5,872 nt of DNA from JAWOJF01 sp046481785. Lineage in GTDB: Bacteria > Bacteroidota > Ignavibacteria > Ignavibacteriales > Ignavibacteriaceae. Under the pieces are notes generated by a model, which saw only the letters and a list, made by a program, of their open reading frames with translations, searched no databases and had not been told where the DNA came from. The translations under genes and the position numbers were made by a program. The stretch is from positions 1 to 5,872 of the forward strand of contig JAWOJF010000258.1 of NCBI GenBank assembly GCA_046481785.1, written 5' to 3'. This document shows positions 1 through 5,290 of the stretch, in pieces. Position 1 is the first letter of the stretch. Each line of letters opens with the position of its first letter.

Positions 1-338
1 TCCTGTATAATTGTTACAGCAGTAAATAAAGGACCGGTAAAAGCTAATGTAAAGGGTGAATGAAATCCCTGTACAATTGCTTCAACAACAGCAAGTATAA
101 AAAGAATAAAACCCCAAAATATAATGAGGTGAAGTATTCCTGCTTTAGGATCCCGCAGCAATTTGGTTTGGGCAAAGGCAACTGTCCAAACCCGTTTTAA
201 TCTATCACCCGGCCTGTCAAATCTGTCATCATTCTTTTTACCAACAAGCATATTCCTGATCTTATTGTTAAGACTCCAGGCAAACAAGCCCATAGCAAAA
301 ACAAAGAACAAAATAAAAATGATGTTTTTTAATTCCAT
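1..338 (-). CDS. N-terminal part of a membrane-anchored HdrD-like (Fe-S)-binding oxidoreductase (runs off left edge)
   Basis: The reverse strand reads open from an ATG at 338-336 to the window edge, giving 112 residues of a longer protein. A first membrane helix spans about residues 5-24. A basic cytoplasmic stretch follows, with a GDRLKRVW segment and then AQTKLLRDPKAG at 56-67. A second helix (about 69-90) carries HLIIFWGF, with His70 a candidate haem ligand, and a third helix begins near 96. This order matches the N-terminal NarI-like (nitrate reductase gamma-type) domain of (Fe-S)-binding proteins related to heterodisulfide reductase HdrD. In that family the membrane domain is followed by 4Fe-4S ferredoxin and CCG domains, and members pass electrons, often from electron-transfer flavoprotein, to menaquinone. 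The Fe-S part is not in the window, so the family call rests on the membrane domain. The start is 37 nt past the bioY stop, on the same strand; no clear Shine-Dalgarno precedes it. The electron partner is unknown here. Confidence 0.8.
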   Translation of the reverse strand, partial: MELKNIIFILFFVFAMGLFAWSLNNKIRNMLVGKKNDDRFDRPGDRLKRVWTVAFAQTKLLRDPKAGILHLIIFWGFILFILAVVEAIVQGFHSPFTLAFTGPLFTAVTIIQ

Positions 339-374
339 CAGGTTACAGATTTCGTGTTAGAGATTTCAGAAAAA

Positions 375-938
375 CTAATTCCTGCGTAAACCAAAATAAA
401 TAGAAGCTCCGGCCAATACTTTCAGGACAGTCCATAATGAAAAAATTACAGCTCCAATTTTTAATGATTCAGAAATGTTATGAATAAAAATAGCATCAAG
501 ATAGACAGCCCCAATCAACAGTATCAGCACATTTCCAACGAACATTGAAAAAACAACATTTATATAACTTTTATTTTTTTCAATAAAATAACCGGTAATA
601 TAAGCTGCAAGAGGGAAAGCAAGTAAATATCCGCCTGTAGGTCCTAATAACCTGGCAAAGCCCATTACACCATCTGGAGCAAAAACAGGTAAACCAATTG
701 CGCCCATTGTAAGATACACTAACTGGCTGTATGCACCATTCTTTGAGCCGAGAAAAGCACCTGCAAGTACAACCATCATTGTTTGTAATGTAAATGGTAC
801 CGGTTTAACAGGTACTGATATCTGTGCGCCTACTGCAGTAATAACTGCAAAAGATAAAATCCACACAATACTTTTTGATGCAGATGATGAAAATATATTT
901 ATACCGATATTTGTCTTTGTATTCTGATTAACTGACAT
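375..938 (-). CDS. bioY: Biotin transporter BioY (ECF S component)
   Basis: This is a 187-residue integral membrane protein and the biotin-binding S component of an energy-coupling-factor transporter. In the family BioY works with a shared EcfA/A'/T module, or sometimes alone; no Ecf genes are in the window. Visible family signatures are VPFTLQT at 47-53, GAIGLPVFA at 79-87 and GPTGGYLLAF at 99-108. About six hydrophobic segments are present, and a Lys173 sits in the C-terminal VLKVLAG stretch. Length is normal. I chose the ATG at 938-936 because a GAGG lies nine bases upstream. A TTG at 953-951 would add five residues but has no comparable site and would overlap the upstream stop codon. The gene follows an alpha/beta hydrolase closely and precedes an HdrD-like gene, all on the minus strand. 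I saw no recognisable BirA operator upstream of the hydrolase. Confidence 0.95.
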   Translation of the reverse strand: MSVNQNTKTNIGINIFSSSASKSIVWILSFAVITAVGAQISVPVKPVPFTLQTMMVVLAGAFLGSKNGAYSQLVYLTMGAIGLPVFAPDGVMGFARLLGPTGGYLLAFPLAAYITGYFIEKNKSYINVVFSMFVGNVLILLIGAVYLDAIFIHNISESLKIGAVIFSLWTVLKVLAGASIYFGLRRN

Positions 939-947
939 ATTGTTAAA

Positions 948-951
948 CCTC
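948..951 (-). promoter_or_regulatory. Shine-Dalgarno of bioY overlapping the hydrolase stop codon
   Basis: The minus strand reads TTTTTTGAGG before the bioY ATG. GAGG (plus-strand CCTC at 948-951) ends nine bases before the ATG at 938 and shares bases with the TGA stop of the upstream hydrolase (952-950). This decides the bioY start and suggests that ribosomes ending on the hydrolase help initiate bioY. Confidence 0.6.
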
Positions 952-1780
952 AAAAAAGATTAGTTTTAAAAAATTGTTCTGTCTGTTTTAATAATTTTTC
1001 AAATTTTAAATTACTCCCGGGGAAAGGATGGACAACATCAAAAGTGTGTCCGGCTGCCGGTATCTTATAAAGAGTTGTTTTATCTTTATCCGACCATTGA
1101 TATAATTGTTCTGCTTCTGAAACAGGAACTGTCAAATCCTGTTCTCCATGAGCAATAAATAAAGGACAATTAAGATTCTCTACTGCATTTTTAATATTTA
1201 ACGAACCGTTCTTATTTTGTTCAATATCTTCCAGTACTGATAAATTCAATCTCATTACCTGGTTGGTTCGGGTATTCAAGACCTCAAAAACTCCATTTTT
1301 TTTCCACTCATTTTTCTGCCGTTCAGTGTACCTGTCAGGTTTAGAAATGGAAGCCCATAATGCCACAGCATCTGGTTTAATATTTAATGCTGACAATAAT
1401 GCAACTCCGCCGCCTCTGCTATGGCCTAATAACCCAACTTTTTTGTTCCCCTTATGGTTAAAAAAATTTTCAGTATAGGCGGAAAAAAGTTCTGATAATT
1501 CTTCAACTTCAAGAGAAAGAGTGTTTTCAGCAAATTTATCAATTTCACTAAAATCGGTTAGGTTTTCACCTATTCCATTATGGGAGAAATTAAATGTAAG
1601 AACGAAAAATCCTTTCTCAGCAAAATAGCCTGCTGTATAAGGCCAAAACCCCCAATCTTTAAATCCTTTAAACCCATGTATGCATATTAAACAAGGCGAA
1701 TTAACATTATTAATATCACCAAAGGCAGAAATTCTTAATTTATCGTTTTTGCTTGTATAAAGAATAAAATCTTTGCTCAT
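950..1780 (-). CDS. Alpha/beta hydrolase, dienelactone-hydrolase-like
   Basis: A 276-residue soluble protein with no signal peptide. The complete alpha/beta-hydrolase set is visible: an oxyanion-hole HGFKGFKDW at 35-43, the nucleophile elbow GHSRGG at 119-124 with Ser121, the acid Asp215 in HGEQDLTVP, and the base His245 in AGHTF. The FNFSHNGIG segment at 63-71 and the FAENT stretch at 83-87 belong to a subfamily I recognise from Bacteroidota-type genomes, usually annotated only as alpha/beta hydrolase or dienelactone hydrolase. It should hydrolyse an ester, thioester or lactone, but the substrate cannot be read from the sequence. It is first in a minus-strand operon with bioY directly behind it. 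That invites comparison with BioH, the pimeloyl-ACP methyl ester esterase, but the motifs and length are not specifically BioH-like, so I do not make that call. The ATG at 1780-1778 has only a poor ribosome site. Confidence 0.9.
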   Translation of the reverse strand: MSKDFILYTSKNDKLRISAFGDINNVNSPCLICIHGFKGFKDWGFWPYTAGYFAEKGFFVLTFNFSHNGIGENLTDFSEIDKFAENTLSLEVEELSELFSAYTENFFNHKGNKKVGLLGHSRGGGVALLSALNIKPDAVALWASISKPDRYTERQKNEWKKNGVFEVLNTRTNQVMRLNLSVLEDIEQNKNGSLNIKNAVENLNCPLFIAHGEQDLTVPVSEAEQLYQWSDKDKTTLYKIPAAGHTFDVVHPFPGSNLKFEKLLKQTEQFFKTNLF

Positions 1781-1788
1781 TCCGTGGA

Positions 1789-1817
1789 AATATGGTTATT
1801 AAAGTTAGAAAAGTCAA
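1789..1817 (-). promoter_or_regulatory. Possible sigma70-type promoter of the hydrolase-bioY operon
   Basis: On the minus strand TTGACT (1817-1812) is followed after 17 bases by CATATT (1794-1789). Transcription would begin within a few bases of the hydrolase ATG at 1780, giving a nearly leaderless message, which would fit the missing Shine-Dalgarno. The -10 match is only moderate and the region is AT-rich, so a chance match is quite possible. Confidence 0.25.
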
Positions 1818-2104
1818 GAATTTTTGCTATTTTCCAAGCATCTAGTGACACAATGTAGTAAGCGCACAATTTATAAAAAAAATGAATTTTAGTGATGATT
1901 TTTTCAACAGAAAAATGAAAAAGTTAAATTCCAGGGGTATATTATAGTTTCAGGCGTATTTCAAATCTTTTAATCTTAATAATCTTTCCTTATTTTCCCT
2001 AAATAAACAAGAAATATAAATTCAGTTTACCTTTTAAGACTGATAGATTTTGTAAGAAAATTCCGGTTATGAAATAAAATAAAACGAATTAAGAAACTTA
2101 TCAG

Positions 2105-2114
2105 ATGCATGCAT
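2105..2114. repeat. 10-bp perfect palindrome upstream of the HisA-like gene
   Basis: ATGCATGCAT reads the same on both strands and also contains two overlapping ATGCAT units. It lies 32 bases before the start codon, where an operator could sit. It is short and no regulator gene is next to it, so a role is only a possibility. Confidence 0.3.
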
Positions 2115-2146
2115 GTTATAAAAGATAACAGCAAATGGATGTATGA

Positions 2147-2899
2147 ATGAAATATTTATTAGTTATTCCTTCAATTGATATAAAAGACGGCAAAACTGTC
2201 CGGGTTGTTCAGGGCATACCTGAGCTGGATTGCAAAGAATATGGAAGTAACCCTATTGAAATGGCGCGTATATGGCGGGCTGAGAATGCAAAAATAATTC
2301 ATGTAGTTGATTTTGATGCTGCACATGATCATTCGCATAAAAATTTAGGTGTTATAGAAGAGATATGTAATTCTGTTATTATCCCGGTACAATTTGCTGG
2401 CGGTATTAGAAATATTGAAGATGGTAACCTTATGTTTGACGTTGGAGTTCTTCGCCTGGTAATAACAACTATGGCAATAGATAACAGGCAGGAATTTATT
2501 AAGTTATTTGAAAAATACGGTCCGGCTAAAATTATAGTTGCCCTTGATATTTTTGACGGACAGATAATTATCCGTGGAAGGCAAACTAAAACAGGAATTT
2601 TTTATAAAGATTTTGCACGTGAAATGGCTGAAATAGGTATAGAAAGATTTGTTGTAACCGATGTAAGAAAAAACGGCGTTCTTGGGGGACCTAATCTTGA
2701 ATTAGCCGAAGAAATAGCCGAATTTACAGGCGGGAAAATAACCCTTTCAGGGGGAATAAGAAATAAAGATGAACTGCTTGATGTTCAGAAATTAATGCCC
2801 CTGGGAGTAGATTCTGTTATTGTTGGGCGTGCATTGTATGAAAATAAATTCCCATGCCAGAAACTCTGGCGTGTTGCTGAATCAGGGATATTTGAATAG
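2147..2899 (+). CDS. HisA-like TIM-barrel protein (divergent paralogue of ProFAR isomerase)
   Basis: A 250-residue half-barrel-duplicated TIM barrel of the HisA/HisF family, normal in length. The first half has IPSID with Asp11 (equivalent to catalytic Asp8 of HisA), the GSNPIEMARIW segment, HVVDFD at 52-57 and the phosphate loop AGGIRN at 84-89. The second half has VALD with Asp134 (the second catalytic Asp), Thr171, GGPN at 180-183, the loop SGGIRN at 201-206 and VGRALYE at 226-232. True HisA isomerises ProFAR to PRFAR in histidine synthesis. Several positions depart from the consensus: the usual RGWQE reads RGRQT (Trp to Arg145), the usual RDG reads KNG (Asp to Asn176), DLDGA reads DFDAA, and VIGTAA reads VITTMA. 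No other his gene is near. I therefore call it HisA-like; it could be the genome's working HisA or a paralogue with another aminoaldose-phosphate substrate. The start is the ATG right after a cluster of overlapping ATGs at 2135-2145. Confidence 0.85.
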   Translation: MKYLLVIPSIDIKDGKTVRVVQGIPELDCKEYGSNPIEMARIWRAENAKIIHVVDFDAAHDHSHKNLGVIEEICNSVIIPVQFAGGIRNIEDGNLMFDVGVLRLVITTMAIDNRQEFIKLFEKYGPAKIIVALDIFDGQIIIRGRQTKTGIFYKDFAREMAEIGIERFVVTDVRKNGVLGGPNLELAEEIAEFTGGKITLSGGIRNKDELLDVQKLMPLGVDSVIVGRALYENKFPCQKLWRVAESGIFE

Positions 2900-2928
2900 A
2901 TTGCAATGCAAATATTCCGGCGGCTGTG

Positions 2929-2956
2929 TTGTATTTAAAAATAAACGAAATAGAAT
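2929..2956 (+). promoter_or_regulatory. Possible promoter of the cNMP-binding/stress-protein pair
   Basis: TTGTAT (2929-2934), a 16-base spacer and TAGAAT (2951-2956) lie in the 108-base gap before the gene at 3008, which would give a leader of roughly 45 bases. The -10 matches five of six consensus positions but the -35 only three. This is a weak, inference-only call. No hairpin terminator is evident after the HisA-like gene, so read-through from it is also possible. Confidence 0.2.
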
Positions 2957-2998
2957 TTAATCAGGCAAATTTTTTGTTCTGCATTTTATCACCATCCT

Positions 2999-3003
2999 GA
3001 GGG
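2999..3003 (+). promoter_or_regulatory. Shine-Dalgarno of the cNMP-binding gene
   Basis: GAGGG stands four bases before the ATG at 3008. The arrangement TGAGGG followed closely by ATG is repeated almost exactly before the stress-protein gene, which supports both starts. Confidence 0.6.
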
Positions 3004-3007
3004 AAAT

Positions 3008-3559
3008 ATGGAAGAGAACAATGGTGAAGTAATTCATAGCAGCTTTTGGGCTAATGTATTTAAGACTCCAACTGATAAATCCGAACTTGAGACAACGCTC
3101 CTTTCTGTCCCCCTTTTTGAACAGCTTACGAATAAAGATATATCCCTGTTATCAACTATAATTCATAACAGGAGTTATGTTGCAGGAGAATATATTTTTT
3201 ACCAGGGTGATCCAGGCATTGGATTATACATTATAAGAGAAGGCGAAGTTATTGTGCGCAGGAATGTTGAAGGAGAAATAGTATCCCTGGCAACTTTAAA
3301 AGAAGGAGATTTTTTCGGCGAACTTGCGCTATTAGATGGAGAAAAAAGATCAGCTTCGGCTATTGCAAAAACCGATGTACGAGTTGCTGTTATTTTTAAA
3401 CCTGATCTTGATGAGTTTATAGAAAAATATCCTAAAAGAGGTATAAAAATTTTACAAGGTATTTCTAAAATAATTGTTGTCCGTTTAAGAAAAGTAAATG
3501 AGGATCATGTACATCTTCAAAGTAAATTAATTAAACATGAGGGACATTATGGAACTTAA
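3008..3559 (+). CDS. Single-domain cyclic-nucleotide-binding (CAP_ED) protein
   Basis: 183 residues, cytoplasmic, with one cNMP-binding beta-roll at about residues 33-140. It opens with VPLFEQL at 34-40 and has YIFYQGDPG at 62-70 and YIIREGEVIV at 74-83. The phosphate-binding cassette at 103-118 reads FGELALLDGEKRSASA, with Glu105 and Arg114 at the positions that hold the ribose and cyclic phosphate in CAP and PKA. All key cassette residues are present, so it probably binds cAMP or cGMP. Only about 40 residues follow the domain and I see no CRP-type helix-turn-helix, so it is unlikely to be a DNA-binding regulator of the usual kind. A C-terminal amphipathic, partly helical tail (about 145-176) may contact a partner. 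The obvious candidate is the universal stress protein whose gene overlaps this one by 11 nt. A class III cyclase lies further right. Confidence 0.9.
   Translation: MEENNGEVIHSSFWANVFKTPTDKSELETTLLSVPLFEQLTNKDISLLSTIIHNRSYVAGEYIFYQGDPGIGLYIIREGEVIVRRNVEGEIVSLATLKEGDFFGELALLDGEKRSASAIAKTDVRVAVIFKPDLDEFIEKYPKRGIKILQGISKIIVVRLRKVNEDHVHLQSKLIKHEGHYGT
3539..3543 (+). promoter_or_regulatory. Shine-Dalgarno of the stress-protein gene, inside the upstream coding sequence
   Basis: GAGGG lies within the last codons of the cNMP-binding gene, five bases before the ATG at 3549. It decides the start in favour of 3549 over the in-frame ATG at 3537, which would include the ribosome site itself in the coding region. 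Confidence 0.65.
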
Positions 3560-4043
3560 CATAAATAAAGTTCTTGTTCCAATAGACTTCTCCGATTATT
3601 CTAAAAGTTCACTACGGTATGCAATTAATTTCGTAAAATGTTTTAAGGCAGAAATTATTCTTGTATACGTAGTAGAGCCTGTAATCTATCCGCCTGATTT
3701 TAGTATGGGGCAGATTGCCATTCCTGCAGTTGATGCAGAAATTGATAAACAGGCAGTTGACGAACTGGAAAAACTTGCCAGGGTGGAAATTCCGCAGGAT
3801 GTTAAATGTAAAACAATTATAAAAACTGGTAAGCCATTTATTGAAATAATAGAAACTGCATCTGAAGAGGATGTTGATCTTATTATAATAGCAACACATG
3901 GCCATACAGGTGTTGAACATATTTTATTCGGAAGTACTGCGGAAAAAGTTGTTAGGAAAGCCCCCTGCCCTGTTTTAACGCTGCGCGATCCTGTTAAGGG
4001 TTTTGTATATAAAAATACGATTAGCAAGAAACAGGAAGGATAG
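3549..4043 (+). CDS. Universal stress protein (UspA family)
   Basis: A 164-residue single-domain cytoplasmic Usp protein. The N-terminal strand KVLVPIDFSDYS (residues 7-18) carries Asp13, which contacts adenine in ATP-binding Usps. The C-terminal ATP loop is ATHG at 115-118, nine residues, then GST at 128-130, followed by AEKVVRKAPCPVLTLR. This fits the G-2x-G-9x-G(S/T) motif except that the first Gly is Ala, a common variant in long single-domain members, so ATP binding is likely. A tail of about 18 residues after the core is basic and probably disordered. The gene overlaps the cNMP-binding gene by 11 nt in a different frame, which indicates coupled translation and a shared role. Stress or energy-state sensing is inferred from family and context only. 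It is followed by a hairpin and a convergent gene. Confidence 0.93.
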   Translation: MELNINKVLVPIDFSDYSKSSLRYAINFVKCFKAEIILVYVVEPVIYPPDFSMGQIAIPAVDAEIDKQAVDELEKLARVEIPQDVKCKTIIKTGKPFIEIIETASEEDVDLIIIATHGHTGVEHILFGSTAEKVVRKAPCPVLTLRDPVKGFVYKNTISKKQEG

Positions 4044-4056
4044 ATAAAATCCAGGC

Positions 4057-4087
4057 GCTGCTTCAAAAGATATACTGTTGAAGCAGC
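4057..4087. terminator. Hairpin between convergent genes, possible bidirectional terminator
   Basis: GCTGCTTCAA at 4057-4066 pairs perfectly with TTGAAGCAGC at 4078-4087 around an 11-base loop. It begins 13 bases past the stress-protein stop and ends 15 bases before the stop of the convergent DUF4835 gene. Neither side has a strong T-run, so it is not a textbook intrinsic terminator. Its position and perfect stem still make transcription termination from both sides the likeliest role. Confidence 0.55.
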
Positions 4088-4102
4088 TTCTGAATTAACA
4101 AA

Positions 4103-4972
4103 TCAAATTAATGCATCATACCGGGAAGTGTGTGCAGGGTCTATTCTTTTAAGCTTTTTGAATATCTCTTTATCAGGATAGTCTTTCAGGTAATTAATAA
4201 TTTCACCATTTTTTGCATCAAAGAAAACTTTAATAAGGACACTATTAACATCCACTCTTTTTCTCATTTCATCCAGGGTGTTAACTAAACCTACTATCTG
4301 TTGTATTCCCTCTTCAGGTTTTTGAGCCATTATATCTATACCATAGTAATAATCATAATATGCTAACCTGAAAGGCCTGTATTTATCATTTGCCAGATCA
4401 TCAACAAGTCCCCTGCGGCTGTAAGAGTTGCTGTTTCTTTCCCATCCGCTTGAAAATCTGCTGTTGGTTCCAAGATTAACTACATCAAAAGCTTTTGAAA
4501 AATAAGGGGCACCGCCAAATTCTTCCCAGGATTCCATATAAAATCCAAGTATTATATAAGCATAATAATCTAAAAATCCGGTAAGCGGATCAAATGTGGT
4601 GGAATTTTGATAAAGAGACTGTCCTCTTTCATAAGTAAAAGACCAGCTATTATCATTAATACTTAACAGCAGTGTATTTTTAACACTTTGGTATATAGGC
4701 CTTTGAGCTGAGATTACTACCTGAGCAGAATAATTCATTTCATTAGAGGCAGAAACGAAAAATAACTGCATAGTACAGGGGATCTTATCGTACTCCCAGT
4801 TATTGGTAAAGCTTGTTTTATTAAGATAATCTTCAACTACCAGAGAAAACCCTTCAAGGCGGTCCCGGTCAGCAGACTGCAGGCTTTCATTATTAATTAT
4901 CACTTTACAGTTAAGTTCCTGAGAGTAGAGAAAAGAGGTTAAAGCTAAAAAAAGGACAATTACTTTAATCAT
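4103..4972 (-). CDS. DUF4835 (PorD-like) family exported protein
   Basis: 289 residues beginning with a clear signal peptide (MIKVIVLFLALTSFLYSQ), probably cut after Ser17-Gln18 so that the mature protein starts near ELNCKV. DUF4835 landmarks are visible in order: SAQRPIY at 88-94, YYAYIILGF at 136-144, GGAPYF at 153-158, a GW at 176-177, KYRPFRLAYYDYYYGID at 197-213 and VFFDAKNGEI at 249-258. The family is confined, as far as I know, to Bacteroidota and relatives, and some pipelines name it PorD, a type IX secretion-associated protein; I recall that name but cannot check it. In many Bacteroidota it lies between coaBC and recN; neither is next to it here. It should act in the periplasm or at the outer membrane. 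I start it at 4972, not the upstream in-frame codon at 5032, because that start puts the signal peptide at residue 1 and lies downstream of a good promoter at 5008-5036. Confidence 0.88.
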   Translation of the reverse strand: MIKVIVLFLALTSFLYSQELNCKVIINNESLQSADRDRLEGFSLVVEDYLNKTSFTNNWEYDKIPCTMQLFFVSASNEMNYSAQVVISAQRPIYQSVKNTLLLSINDNSWSFTYERGQSLYQNSTTFDPLTGFLDYYAYIILGFYMESWEEFGGAPYFSKAFDVVNLGTNSRFSSGWERNSNSYSRRGLVDDLANDKYRPFRLAYYDYYYGIDIMAQKPEEGIQQIVGLVNTLDEMRKRVDVNSVLIKVFFDAKNGEIINYLKDYPDKEIFKKLKRIDPAHTSRYDALI

Positions 4973-5007
4973 TTGCCTGCCCATATAGTTATATAATTTA
5001 CTGTATG

Positions 5008-5036
5008 AATATATGAATTTACATAAAACCACACAA
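5008..5036 (-). promoter_or_regulatory. Probable sigma70-type promoter of the DUF4835 gene
   Basis: On the minus strand TTGTGT (5036-5031) and TATATT (5013-5008) are separated by exactly 17 bases. Transcription would begin near 5001, leaving a leader of about 30 bases before the ATG at 4972. This is the best promoter match in the window. It implies that the gene is transcribed separately from the cyclase further right. Confidence 0.45.
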
Positions 5037-5138
5037 TAAACTAATTTTGCCCTTTTTATAGACAGGCATGGGGAGAATAATTGTGGCGGTGCTGCCAGTT
5101 CATTGGCTGCAAACCCCTAAACAGTTAAACCCCCTCTA

Positions 5139-5156
5139 GCCTGACTGCCGTCAGGC
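5139..5156. repeat. Palindromic insert in the intergenic repeat
   Basis: GCCTGAC and GTCAGGC form a perfect 7-bp stem with a TGCC loop. Compared with the next repeat unit, the 20 bases 5140-5159 look inserted between CTCTAG (5134-5139) and the following CTCCCCC (from 5160). GC content is far above the surroundings. Confidence 0.6.
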
Positions 5157-5159
5157 AGG

Positions 5160-5283
5160 CTCCCCCTTCTGCAGGGCACAAGGGGGAGAATAAAAATCTC
5201 TAGCTTCCCCCTTCTTTGAAAAAACAAGAGGGAGAACAGCATCTCTGGCTTCCCCCGTCTTTGAAGAAACAAGAGGAAGTCTG
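5160..5283. repeat. Degenerate 44-45 bp tandem repeats, about 2.7 units
   Basis: Unit starts are at 5160, 5204 and 5249, each beginning CTCCCCC or CTTCCCCC. Units share the plan C-rich arm, TCTTTGA-type centre, CAAGAGGGAG-type G-rich arm, then ATCTCT(A/G)G. Each unit is an inverted repeat. The first is the best: CTCCCCCTT at 5160-5168 pairs with AAGGGGGAG at 5180-5188 around 11 bases. The second and third have mismatches. They sit between two minus-strand genes, directly after the cyclase stop. No T-run follows the stems in either direction, so ordinary intrinsic termination is not clearly shown. They resemble the dispersed palindromic intergenic repeats of many Bacteroidota-type genomes; copy number elsewhere cannot be seen here. 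Confidence 0.7.
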
Positions 5284-5290
5284 ATTTTAA

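Larger units (their letters stand above)
1781..2146. other. Divergent intergenic region, no gene seen
   Basis: These 366 bases separate the minus-strand hydrolase operon from the plus-strand HisA-like gene and must hold both promoters. The stretch is very AT-rich and no reading frame in it looks like a protein. Apart from the weak promoter candidate for the hydrolase, the only structure I see is a perfect 10-bp palindrome, ATGCATGCAT, at 2105-2114, about 30 bases before the HisA-like start. I could not choose a convincing plus-strand promoter. Confidence 0.6.

Noticed and set aside
163..360. Plus-strand open frame of 65 codons
   Set aside because: It lies antisense to the HdrD-like membrane protein, whose minus-strand reading has clear family motifs and membrane helices. 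The plus-strand translation has no recognisable features.
1263..1478. Plus-strand open frame of 71 codons
   Set aside because: It is entirely antisense to the hydrolase, covering the region that encodes its nucleophile motif. It is a shadow of that gene.
3612..4066. Two minus-strand open frames (3612-3920 and 3686-4066)
   Set aside because: Both are antisense to the universal stress protein, which has complete family motifs. Their translations are low-complexity Cys/Tyr/Phe- or Ser-rich strings typical of antisense reading.
5160..5188. Intrinsic terminator for the cyclase gene
   Set aside because: The 9-bp GC-rich stem is strong, but no T-run follows on the minus strand and it lies over 100 bases past the stop codon. 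I kept it as part of the repeat.
5160..5283. Possible CRISPR array
   Set aside because: The units are directly tandem, differ from one another, are themselves inverted repeats and have no distinct spacers. No cas gene is present.
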